From Glandiceps talaboti (Eukaryota; Hemichordata; Enteropneusta; Spengelidae), in contig NC_135551.1 in NCBI RefSeq assembly GCF_964340395.1, positions 29,756,455-29,820,454 of the forward strand: 64,000 nucleotides of DNA, given 5' to 3'. Each line of letters opens with the position of its first letter. Position 1 is the stretch's first letter. Of this stretch, positions 53,153 through 58,705 are shown piece after piece. The notes under the pieces were generated by a model, which worked only from the letters and a program-made list of their open reading frames with translations, was not told the DNA's origin and made no database searches. Both the position numbers and the translations under genes were made by a program.

Positions 53153-56012
53153 ATAAGTTGCTGGTCAGCTGTAGTGGCTATAAATACAAACTTAGAAATA
53201 GGGACATGATAAAATATGAACATTATTTTTTATCACAACATGTTATATTATTTTTAGAAACTAAGAAACACATTATATTATTTTTAGAAACTAAGAAAAT
53301 GCCTTATTATTACTATAAATATCAAGTCATCATTTGTTTAGTTTTATAGACATCCAAGTTTACTTCCTTGGCTGGTGTTGGATGGGGTGAATTAATATGC
53401 TGACACATGGCACAGCATATATTGGAAGTACAGAGACTTCTGATACATTTCACGGTTTGATAAGAACAGTTTTATTACCTCAGAGTCTTTCTGTGTACAT
53501 GAAATGCCAGGGGACTTCAAATTTGTTTGCGAATGTAAAGTGGCTATACAGCTACTTATCAAATGATGGAATGTGATACAAGTCTCTGTACATCCAACAT
53601 GCTATGCCAAGTTTATTAATTCAAATTCAGTTGTTTACTTTCCCTGTAGTTTCTTTCCCTTCCAACAGGTTCTCTTTGTTAATGCTTCAGTGTGGGCAGT
53701 TGTATGTATAGTTGCTGGTATAGAGGATCACATGACCTTTATCATGTCCTAATCTGGTATTAAAGTTTGGACAAAATTATTTTTAACATTGACTTTTCTG
53801 TAAACATTGACCTACATTGGCATGCAGACTAGCTTTGTGGGTATTTTTGTTTTGTTTTTCTGTTACTTATACTGAAATGACCTTTATCAGATCTGAATTT
53901 TGGACAATCTATTTTTGACATGGACATTTCAGATGATCCATCTTGGTATGCAAATAAGGCGGATTCTTTTTTCTTTGTTATTATTGGCTGTTCTACAGAG
54001 ATATTGAAATGACCTTTATCTATATAACTTATCAAACTATTCTTGGCATTGACTTTAAATTTCAGACCTACATTGGCATACTTTTTTATTTCAGCTGTTT
54101 TTCAGAGATAATGAAATCGCCTTTATCTTATCTGAAATTTGAACAAACTATTTTTGGCATTGACTTTAAATTTCAGAAAAAATTTTTGCTGTTGTTCATT
54201 TTTTGCTGTTCTGATCTTATCTCAAATTAGAACACACTACTACTGGGCAAGTTGGGACATTGATCCTAAGTTTAGTTGTCCACATTATGGGTGATATTCT
54301 TTTTTGCAGTTGTTAGTATTGACATAATTTATATAAGAGCGATATTGATCACATGATACTTGAATCAACTACATGTATTTGGAACTTCAGTGTGACAATT
54401 AACCGATATACTGGGACCATTATACAGGAGGTTATACGAATAATGTCAACAGCCCTGCAGACCTACCACTACCAGGGATAATGGAATGGTCTCCATTGCA
54501 CATATGACTTCTGACATAAAAATGTCCAAACAATTATTTGTAACTTTGACACTGGACTTGACCCACTTTGGCATGTAAGCTGGGTCAAACATTCATTAAG
54601 TGCCAAGGTCATACTAAGCTGAAGTTAATTATAACCTTTAAAGGCCCATGTTTCCATCCTCGGTCAGTGTCGTCATATCACTAGAACCATATTAAAGGAT
54701 TACAAGAGTTCATTCCTTTGTTCTGGGCCAACTTTTTCAATGTTTTTCAAACCAAAATTTGAATTCTAGTCTGGAGTGAGCCGTTTTTTCCTTTTAACTA
54801 CAATTGGTACAATGCATATTTTGAATGCCATGACAGTACTACTTGCCGAAAGTATTTTGCCACCAGTTCCCCAATCCATCTTACGGATTGGTATGGTTGC
54901 TAGTCCTCATGGTGTAACAGGTATAGAAAAGTATTTACCAGTGTCAGCCTGATGTAAACACCTGACTAGCCTGATTTGGTGTTACAGTACTGCTAAGGAT
55001 TGAATGTTCAGATTTGTTAGCCAAGTGTCAGCCTAATATCTTAACACTGGACTAGTCTGGTATTAGTCTAATATCTTAACACTGGACTAGTCTGGTGTTA
55101 GTCTAATATGTTAACACTGGACTAGTCTGGTGTTAAAGTACACCTCAATAACCCCTTTCTGGTTAGCTAGCCTGGTGTCAGTCTGATGTTATAACACCTA
55201 GCTAAGCCTACTTTATCTCCTAGCCCTGTCTTCTCAGCTTGTCTTGATTACATTGTCAAAACTAACAATGATGATGATTTGAAAAATGTTCACCCAATAG
55301 GGTCTGGTCAATGGCAGCGCGTAAGACTATTAATATTACTATTCATAAGCAAATGCACATGCCTTGCTAAGTGGAGGCAAAGCAATATGATGGACATGTG
55401 ATAATTTACAGGTTATGAAGTTTTACCATAAGGCTGGTGTGGTTGCTAGCACATGCCTCTATCTGTTAGTGCCAGCCTAGTACTAGCACTAGGCTATAGT
55501 GTAGCCAGCACAATCTGAAAGTGGTTCTTGAGCTGTGTGGTGATTCTACAAACACAGATAACAAACAACATAGTGATCCATGACAACAACATTTAGCCTT
55601 AGCAGCATGTATGAATTGTCTGCAATTCAATTTAGCTTTCAGAACTAGTGACCCTCATCCTAACAATGAAATCATTTATCATGCATGCATGAAAAGACCG
55701 AGATGTTTACGAGATGACCCACCACCATTAAAACTAGATAAAACTGGTGTGGTCCTCTACGATTGATGTTGAACTCTTCTGCGAAATGCCGAAACAAACC
55801 TGAACTTATCCAAGTTTCTCTAATACATTACTAGTCATAGAACCTGTGTTCAGAGAACTCATGGGAAAATTATTTCAATTACTCAGTATAAAAAACACAA
55901 ACCAATTGCAACTGAAGTGTATGACAAATGCAACATATGATATTATTAAATTCTGTTATATGTAAATTTGTACACAACTCACCTCCTCATGGTCTGTGTC
56001 ACTTGGAACAAT
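15583..56012 (-). CDS. SESN: Sestrin gene, nine coding exons, 5' end outside window
   Basis: Sestrins are cytosolic stress-induced proteins that bind leucine and inhibit GATOR2, and so restrain mTORC1; they also promote antioxidant responses. Nine minus-strand exons, each with consensus splice borders, join in phase to give 433 residues ending in a stop codon. Exons in transcript order are 56012-55983, 45498-45328, 34126-33944, 30043-29819, 23516-23381, 20773-20640, 17244-17135, 16328-16103 and 15669-15583. Human sestrins are about 480-492 residues, so about 45-50 N-terminal residues are missing, including the segment that ends in FIPEKE in vertebrates; I could not find that exon up to 64000. 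Sequence similarity is strongest in the C-terminal half and reads closest to SESN3/SESN1 from memory of the family. No frameshift or in-frame stop is seen, so the gene looks functional. It is probably single-copy and ancestral to the vertebrate paralogues, which is inference. Confidence 0.96.
16103..16328 (-). CDS. SESN: Sestrin exon, leucine pocket and GATOR2 face
   Basis: The exon is 226 nt, with one base completing the Thr codon and then 75 codons, leaving in phase 0. It encodes [20 protein letters not shown], then [20 protein letters not shown], and ends [10 protein letters not shown]. Counterparts of human SESN2 Thr386, Leu389, Arg390, Asp406, Asp407, Trp444 and Glu451 are all present, so the leucine pocket and the DDY surface needed for GATOR2 binding look intact. 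[10 protein letters not shown] and CFPERTTKK match vertebrate SESN3 especially well. The acceptor is attgacag and the donor is gtaggt. Confidence 0.98.
16725..17085. repeat. ~30-35-bp tandem repeat in sestrin intron
   Basis: About eleven units of ATACCTAGGTCTGTGAAAA with spacers of variable length nearly fill the 0.77-kb intron between exons 17135-17244 and 16103-16328. Confidence 0.92.
17135..17244 (-). CDS. SESN: Sestrin exon, start of C-terminal domain
   Basis: The exon has 36 codons plus two bases, encoding [20 protein letters not shown], then [16 protein letters not shown]. This is the most recognisable part of sestrins. The terminal TYN plus the split codon T gives TYNT, which corresponds to human SESN2 Thr374-Thr377, the latch that closes over bound leucine. 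The acceptor is tttag and the donor is gtaagt. The following intron is only about 0.77 kb and is largely filled by a tandem repeat (16725-17085). Confidence 0.97.
17385..17880. repeat. 114-bp tandem repeat, ~4.4 copies
   Basis: GTTGCTATGGGCGTGG-like motifs recur at 17385, 17499, 17613, 17727 and 17841, exactly 114 bp apart. The unit is 38 codons long, which explains the tryptophan- and leucine-rich open frame seen on the plus strand. Confidence 0.95.
17876..18540. mobile_element. Non-autonomous repeat element ending in hairpin
   Basis: Three diverged internal units of about 120-130 bp share phrases such as ccaatctgcccagtagttt and cctaatttgcatatcactga. They are followed by (CA)n and (CAGA)n tracts (18420-18486). 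The end is gccgggcgatccctatagc and an imperfect hairpin (AGCACTACTGAAC, AA, GTTCAGTTGTGCT; 12 of 13 pairs). No coding capacity is seen. The terminal hairpin is Helitron-like, but the CTRR end is not seen. Confidence 0.6.
19209..19476. repeat. 67-bp tandem repeat, 4 near-identical copies
   Basis: Units start at 19209, 19276, 19343 and 19410 and are almost identical, implying recent expansion inside a sestrin intron. Confidence 0.96.
20640..20773 (-). CDS. SESN: Sestrin exon, linker to C-terminal domain
   Basis: The exon is 134 nt: two bases completing a codon and then 44 codons, leaving in phase 0. It encodes an acidic, variable stretch, then [16 protein letters not shown] and PTFRVQ, the conserved lead-in to the C-terminal (Sesn-C) domain. 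Vertebrate SESN3 has a very similar YIED...YEDFARRG and PTFRAQ. The acceptor is tcattgcag and the donor is gtatgc, a less common but acceptable +4 to +6. Just downstream in transcript order is the 3.4-kb intron that holds the 114-bp and 67-bp tandem arrays. Confidence 0.94.
20999..21140. repeat. 22-bp tandem repeat, ~6 copies
   Basis: Units of CTGCAAAGCAGGCTGGGNNT-CA lie in the sestrin intron upstream of exon 20640-20773. Confidence 0.92.
21456..21805. repeat. ~179-bp duplication, two diverged copies
   Basis: Both copies hold tattccagtgtgtgtatgtc and tgtttccgttactatgg and start at a GAGGTGGGGAT motif. Confidence 0.85.
22105..22220. repeat. 57-bp tandem duplication
   Basis: Two copies of tttgacagcccttgtaggga followed by caaccgattctaaactgaaa. 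Confidence 0.9.
22475..22605. repeat. ~50-bp tandem repeat, 3 copies
   Basis: Units of tatctcaagtttggtgagg and cttacagagaaagctaaa. Confidence 0.85.
22705..22745 (+). other. G-rich tract, potential quadruplex
   Basis: Several runs of three or more G in about 40 bp on the plus strand, which is the template strand for sestrin. Confidence 0.6.
23381..23516 (-). CDS. SESN: Sestrin exon, linker helix
   Basis: The exon has 45 codons plus one base, enters in phase 0 and leaves in phase 1. It encodes [19 protein letters not shown] followed by [17 protein letters not shown], the charged helical part of the linker domain; the family pattern is E-x-L-M-E-x-M followed by SQEEM-x-x-RFE. The acceptor is tgtgacag and the donor is gtaagt. 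The last base joins the next exon to form a leucine codon, giving VELLPQSEE across the junction. Confidence 0.93.
23580..23750 (-). mobile_element. SINE 3' tail fragment with poly(A)/(ATT) ends
   Basis: Read on the minus strand, this has an (ATT)n tail preceded by ggcgctatataaatg and a gagcactg-like motif, the same tail architecture as the SINE at 1.5-1.9 kb. The tRNA-like head is missing. A pure A run lies at about 23727-23749 on the plus strand. It lies in a sestrin intron just upstream (in transcript sense) of exon 23381-23516. Confidence 0.55.
24061..24368. repeat. 23-bp tandem repeat, ~13 copies
   Basis: Units of CTAGAGGGTCAAAATAGAAC plus AAA. The first unit is continuous with ctcatgctagagggtc, the boundary of the dispersed repeat also seen at 9.6-9.74 kb, so the array seems to have grown from the element's end. 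Confidence 0.95.
25140..25500. repeat. ~180-bp degenerate duplication
   Basis: Two copies share ctgtttacaggtatttg, cacaacatta, aaaagcctcc and gtgtctgttgca. Confidence 0.75.
25764..25903. repeat. 46-bp tandem repeat, 3 copies
   Basis: Units start at 25764, 25810 and 25856 with tatacggtatcattacaatt and tacacctccactca. Confidence 0.95.
26240..26665. repeat. ~40-45-bp tandem repeat array, ~10 copies
   Basis: Units of ggcattcaatatctaatttt, gatatga and acatcataataca with variable deletions. Confidence 0.92.
26800..27300. repeat. ~135-145-bp degenerate repeat
   Basis: GGCAACA-(A/C)TTTG-AG blocks recur near 26838, 26982, 27115 and 27245. Strongly diverged; period judged by eye. Confidence 0.5.
27544..27668. 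repeat. 44-bp tandem repeat, ~2.8 copies
   Basis: Units start at 27544, 27588 and 27632 with aggctagctgtaggagtgtt and tatgtggatttcag. Confidence 0.93.
29532..29680. repeat. ~50-bp tandem repeat beside sestrin exon
   Basis: Three units of gcatatgccatgtgataac and ttgttatcatactg lie about 140 bp from the donor of exon 29819-30043. Confidence 0.85.
29819..30043 (-). CDS. SESN: Sestrin exon, N-terminal domain end and linker
   Basis: This exon has 75 codons and is phase 0 at both ends. The first half ([35 protein letters not shown]) is the conserved end of the N-terminal domain. The Ser in NWSLSEL corresponds to human SESN2 Ser190, where a tryptophan substitution disrupts GATOR2 binding. The second half, from [13 protein letters not shown] on, is rich in N, T, S and E and matches the disordered linker; [10 protein letters not shown] resembles the SESN1 version. 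The acceptor is atttcag and the donor is gtaagt. Confidence 0.95.
30239..30380. mobile_element. MITE-like element with ~60-bp terminal inverted repeats
   Basis: Arms 30239-30299 and 30317-30380 are near-complementary throughout (TTCCCCAATATTTTTCTTC and GACCTAAGGG are mirrored). Only about 17 bp separate them, so the element is nearly all stem. It lies in the sestrin intron about 200 bp before the acceptor of exon 29819-30043. Confidence 0.85.
30765..31065. repeat. ~143-bp tandem duplication
   Basis: Two copies share caatttccaattcaag, ttttgggcac, gcagaatagggaaaatttga and tataagta. Confidence 0.88.
32006..32044. other. Perfect 16-bp hairpin
   Basis: CACTGTAAATGGTTAC, loop TGTAAGT, GTAACCATTTACAGTG: a perfect stem. 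It is shorter than a usual animal pre-miRNA stem. It lies in the sestrin intron. Confidence 0.8.
33169..33527 (+). repeat. Interspersed repeat, copy A of inverted pair
   Basis: About 360 bp running from GGTTACCCAACCCCACCT to TTAATTAGGCCT. It is the reverse complement, with moderate divergence, of 35612-35977. It has no coding capacity. Confidence 0.88.
33944..34126 (-). CDS. SESN: Sestrin exon with altered peroxidase motif
   Basis: This exon has 61 codons, is phase 0 at both ends, with acceptor ttttacag and donor gtaaga. It begins [14 protein letters not shown], the counterpart of the human SESN2 segment holding Cys125, Tyr127 and His132 of the alkylhydroperoxide-reductase-like site. Here the cysteine is kept, the tyrosine position is His and the histidine position is Gln. 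The rest ([31 protein letters not shown]) follows the family closely, so the exon is under constraint and the substitutions are not from decay. It sits between two inverted copies of one repeat (33169-33527 and 35612-35977). Confidence 0.96.
34370..34625. repeat. ~95-bp degenerate tandem repeat
   Basis: About 2.5 units of cacctcaccagtatgtg, gaaagggttaatgcctgca and ctcagtgctaac, just upstream of exon 33944-34126. A similar but more diverged family appears at 54930-55200. Confidence 0.8.
35612..35977 (-). repeat. Interspersed repeat, copy B of inverted pair
   Basis: Minus-strand copy of the element at 33169-33527. It shares the AGGTGGGGTTGGGTAACC end, the AGGTGGGGTAGGTAGATTTTTT block and the CCATATGGTCTCTGTGTTAT block. 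Confidence 0.88.
37600..38290. repeat. 92-bp tandem repeat array
   Basis: GAAGTTAAGGGGTCCAAATA recurs at 37802, 37893, 37985, 38078, 38170 and 38262. Shorter 58-bp units occur at the left edge (37600-37800). Confidence 0.95.
38385..38680. mobile_element. MITE-like element with GGCTTGAAATTAAC ends
   Basis: GGCTTGAAATTAAC at the left is mirrored by GTTAATTTCAAGCC at the right. Internally, GGTAGCC and GGGCTACC blocks are also mirrored. About 290 bp, with no open frame of note. Confidence 0.75.
40081..40320. repeat. ~99-bp tandem duplication
   Basis: Two copies of TGTGCCCYCTAAGCCAATTT and tctagtgatacaccaaaatt. A related single copy is seen near 46340-46440 (agttctagtgatgcacaaaa). Confidence 0.88.
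42240..42450. repeat. Irregular GCAGGGAACACTTTTTG repeat
   Basis: Seven or so copies of GGGAACACTTTTTG at irregular spacing, with CAGAATATCAGCA-TATAT also repeated. Confidence 0.88.
43020..44255. repeat. 82-bp satellite-like array with 422-bp higher-order period
   Basis: Fifteen units are anchored by CATATTTACAAGGGG at 43036, 43131, 43226, 43308, 43390, 43472, 43567, 43648, 43730, 43812, 43894, 43989, 44070, 44150 and 44232. Most are 80-82 bp; some have a 13-14-bp insert. Variant order repeats every 422 bp (five units). It lies in the 11.2-kb sestrin intron. Confidence 0.97.
45328..45498 (-). CDS. SESN: Sestrin exon, N-terminal domain helices
   Basis: This exon has 57 codons, is phase 0 at both ends, and carries the family signatures [15 protein letters not shown] and [15 protein letters not shown]. 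These match the first helices of the sestrin N-terminal (Sesn-A, AhpD-like) domain. The acceptor is ctattacag and the donor is gtaagt. The first nine residues (QGRCYIDVF) correspond to the variable helix before RLDNIT in human paralogues. The exon lies between the two largest introns of the gene, about 11.2 kb downstream and 10.5 kb upstream. Confidence 0.95.
46801..47094. repeat. 49-bp tandem repeat, 6 near-identical copies
   Basis: TATGTATATCTATTGTTTTC recurs at 46801, 46850, 46899, 46948, 46997 and 47046. Each unit also contains CTAATTAGTAATAATTAAT. Confidence 0.97.
47640..47920. repeat. Cluster of GCCCAGAGACTTG inverted/tandem units
   Basis: Units read CCCAGAGACTTGCCTTGGTG then TTACTATCTCA on the left. 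They appear as reverse complements (CTTGAGATAGTAACACCAAG then ACAAGTCTCTGGGC) on the right, two to three times each. Confidence 0.85.
48938..49132. repeat. (GGT)n repeat with GGAAGGATAGA interruptions
   Basis: About 195 bp of GGT units regularly interrupted by (G/T)AAGGATAGAG. Purine-rich on the plus strand; open in all frames but not coding. Confidence 0.95.
49204..49305. mobile_element. ~100-bp MITE-like element, GCCCAGAGACTTGTCTT ends
   Basis: The left end GCCCAGAGACTTGTCTT and the right end AAGACAAGTCACTGAGC form imperfect terminal inverted repeats with mirrored sub-terminal TATCA and CTTGTGATAA blocks. Same family as 47640-47920. Confidence 0.7.
51600..51715 (-). mobile_element. SINE 3' tail fragment, diverged
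   Basis: The minus strand carries agcaccactgaa, then tggtgctatataagtttg, matching the tail of the SINE fragment at 23.6 kb. It is flanked by a (TCTG/TCTA)n microsatellite (51550-51610), which probably grew from the element's simple tail. Confidence 0.5.
51990..52440. repeat. Degenerate ~40-50-bp repeat
   Basis: Diverged units of TCTGATCTAAGTGAGTTAGACACAGC-type sequence (key words GATCT, GAGTTAGACAC, GCATAGGT). A minus-strand open frame of 131 codons crosses it, with a phase-0 exon-like segment, but its residues are themselves repetitive. Confidence 0.7.
53076..53176. repeat. 28-bp inverted arms around a 29-base C run
   Basis: Arms 53076-53103 and 53149-53176 are reverse complements with one mismatch (CACTACAGCTGACCAG mirrored by CTGGTCAGCTGTAGTG). 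The loop contains 29 consecutive C (53120-53148). Confidence 0.9.
53407..53610. mobile_element. ~200-bp MITE-like element
   Basis: The left end (TGGCACAGCATATATTGGA, then GTACAGAGACTT) is mirrored at the right (AAGTCTCTGTAC, then TCCAACATGCTATGCCA). The inverted ends are about 60 bp long and about 80% complementary by eye. Confidence 0.8.
53700..54240. repeat. ~110-150-bp degenerate tandem repeat
   Basis: Four to five units share TGAAATGACCTTTATC, ATCTGAA-TTTGGAC, CTATTTTTGGCATTGACTTT and TTTTTTGCTGTT. Confidence 0.75.
55060..55140. repeat. ~39-bp tandem repeat
   Basis: Two to three units of TTAACACTGGACTAGTCTGG and TGTTAGTCTAATAT. Confidence 0.85.
55983..56012 (-). CDS. SESN: Sestrin 30-nt microexon ([10 protein letters not shown])
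   Basis: This is the most 5' exon I can place. It is exactly 30 nt, phase 0 at both ends, and encodes [10 protein letters not shown]. The acceptor is a run ending ttattgcag and the donor is gtgagt. Its position corresponds to the variable acidic stretch between the FIPEKE motif and the helix carrying RLDNIT in vertebrate sestrins. The peptide is short and not conserved, so the call rests on splice sites, phase and position rather than similarity. In vertebrates I believe this stretch is part of a longer exon, so the separate microexon would be a lineage-specific split. An (ATC)n microsatellite starts about 30 bp upstream of it (higher coordinates). Confidence 0.72.
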
Positions 56013-56041
56013 CTGCAATAAATAAAAGAAAGATAAAGTTA

Positions 56042-56102
56042 GATCATCATTATCATTACCAACATCATCATCATCATCATCATCATCATTATCATCATTA
56101 TT

Positions 56103-56161
<59 letters not shown>

Positions 56162-56162
56162 A
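56042..56162. repeat. (ATC)n microsatellite next to microexon
   Basis: About 120 bp of ATC with ATT interruptions, beginning 30 bp from the acceptor of the sestrin microexon on the intron side. Length changes could affect the branch-point region. Confidence 0.97.
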
Positions 56163-58412
56163 ATATTTTCTTCAGGTATACACAATTGTTGTATTACAAG
56201 CCTCTTTACGATAATGTCCAAGACACATGTTGTATCAGTAACTAAATATGCTAGATCATAGAAGGCTTACAAGAATGGCTAGCACACTGGTATTGAATTC
56301 AGACATCAGTATTCGTAGGACTTCTAAATTCATATCTCTTTTTTTTACTCCTAAATTTAATGTTTATATTTCATAATTTATTAAAACTTTATAGCTGTAT
56401 CCATCTGTTACCAGGGGTTCTACATTACCAAAGCTAGACAAAGTGTTCACAAAACATGAACCAATCTTTAATAATAGCATTAATCATAGAGACATCCTTG
56501 CATAAGTATGTGTGACTAAGTCACTTGTAATACATGGATAATATATCGCAAGTTCATTATCACACCAAAGTGACTGACATACATGTAATGAAAAGATTGC
56601 AACAATTTCAAACCAAAACTTTTAGTTGCCATACCATATGTCCTAGTGATTTATCATCATCAAAACTTCCCTCTTGAGTCCAATAATATCAGTACATTTT
56701 AATACTTAGGTTTCACTTCCCTTCATTTATATACATCATAGATAAATGTGTGTAGCAGGAAGGCAGATGAGAAAACAACAGGTGCTTTATCATGGAGCAC
56801 GACACCTCAGAGACTGTCTAAGACAGAAAATCCTAATTTTAAGCCACTTTAGTACAGCTCAATATTTCACACTGTATGCATGTCAAGATTAATTTAAAAT
56901 GTATTTGCATTCGAGTGGAATACACAACTAGGCCATGAAAGTAACAGTATAGTTAACAGCATGTTGTGTTTTAAGAAATGAAACCCTTGAAGCAATACAT
57001 GATTGATTTCAATGTGGAACTATTTCGCATTGTATGTTAATAAATATGCACTGGTATCCCTTGTACAGAAATACAATACAGTGAAAAATAACACTTTATA
57101 TCCATCTCATTGGTCGATCTGATGAACCTATTGTTCTCTGTCACAATATCAACTTTGTAACTAAATAGGGACGTTTGCAGCTAGGTCTGGTCAGGGGTTA
57201 CCATGTACAAGTTGAAAGAACATTTTCATGAATAATTATATGTACTCTGTCTCCGGTACGAAGGGACAGGTGTTTACTTTTTGTACACCATAAATGAACT
57301 TTTTAGTTTAATCAGGGTAAAAATATAGTTTTCTGATGACTCTGGTTGTGTTAACATGCTTTTCAATGAGAAATGGCTGGCCATCTGTCAATGTGCGAAT
57401 TAGCATAATATAGTATGACATCACCAGGTTAGCATGCTCATTAGCATAATAAAGTATGACATCACCAGATAGGTGTGCTTATCTGCCTATAAATCGCAAT
57501 GTGGGGTGATGTTGAAAAGTGACGGGTAGCTGATTCATAATGAAGAGGCATATTTTCAAAGGCGTTTAAAACAAATTCAAAAGTAATACATCTGATTTTT
57601 TCAAGACTTTCAGTTCAGACTATTAAAGCTACCTGGTACACTAAAACATTACTGTGATTAGGTAAACCTCTAACTCTGTTCTTTATTAATAATATTCAAC
57701 TTTTGCACTGATTTGGGGAGAAATCAATATTTTGTTTGCAAAGTTGTACATTTTCATTTCTTTTCTCAGCAATAAACAAGAACATCTCTTGTTTAGATAT
57801 CCCAATCTTATTTTTTTCTAATTCTGAAGTTTTTCATTATGTCACATTTTCTCTACAGTCAAGTTAAATTATATAGGACAACATTTCAAAGTTTATCTAG
57901 ACACACAAATTGTAATTCAATAAGAGGCACTTCTCTATAAATTCCTTTGATCTTAAAAACAAAAATTAAATAAAACTATTAGCCAAACCAGTACACACAA
58001 TATACTTTCGATAAGCTAAGAACTTTAGACTGCAAACAGTCAGTCTTGTTCACTCACGATTGGTTTCAAATATTTAGAATAAATCTCAGAACGTAACACT
58101 CGTGATTTGAAAATCTTAGTCAATATTATCACATGGACACACCAGACCTAACCATATATCCTGAGTAGGGTACATGTAGGTGGCACAATGACATATTTTT
58201 GAGGAGGTGCACATCGACTACTCTCTATCACGAATTTTTTTGTCACGTGCAGTAACAATTGATAATACTATTGTCATACACACAATCAGTTTAAAAATAA
58301 TACATCATGAGGTCATTTCCGGCTTTTAGACAAAACTATCTTCATATATTTGAACAACAGAGATATGGAAAGCAATATCTAAGCTACAAAATTGAAGAAA
58401 AGGAAAGTTTCT

Positions 58413-58705
58413 GGGCTATACTGTCAAGCCAGTATGTCAAGTCAGATAGCCAAGTCTGTGGACTATACTGTCAAGCCAGTATGTCAAGTCAGATAGCCAA
58501 GTCTCTGGGCTATACTGTCAAGCCAGTATGTCTAGTCAGATAGCCAAGTCTCTGGGCTATACTGTCAAGCCAGTATGTCAAGTCAGATAGCCAAGTCTCT
58601 GGGCTATACTGTCAAGCCAGTATGTCAAGTCAGATAGCCAAGTCTCTGGGCTATACTGTCAAGCCAGTATGTCAAATCAGGTAGCCAAGTCTCTGGGCTA
58701 ACATA
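58413..58705. repeat. 47-bp tandem repeat, ~6 copies
   Basis: Units of CTGGGCTATACTGTCAAGCC, AGTATGTCAAGTCAGATAG and CCAAGTCT. They carry the AGCCAAGTCTCTGGGCTA phrase, which resembles the GCCCAGAGACTTG family ends in inverse orientation. Confidence 0.95.
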
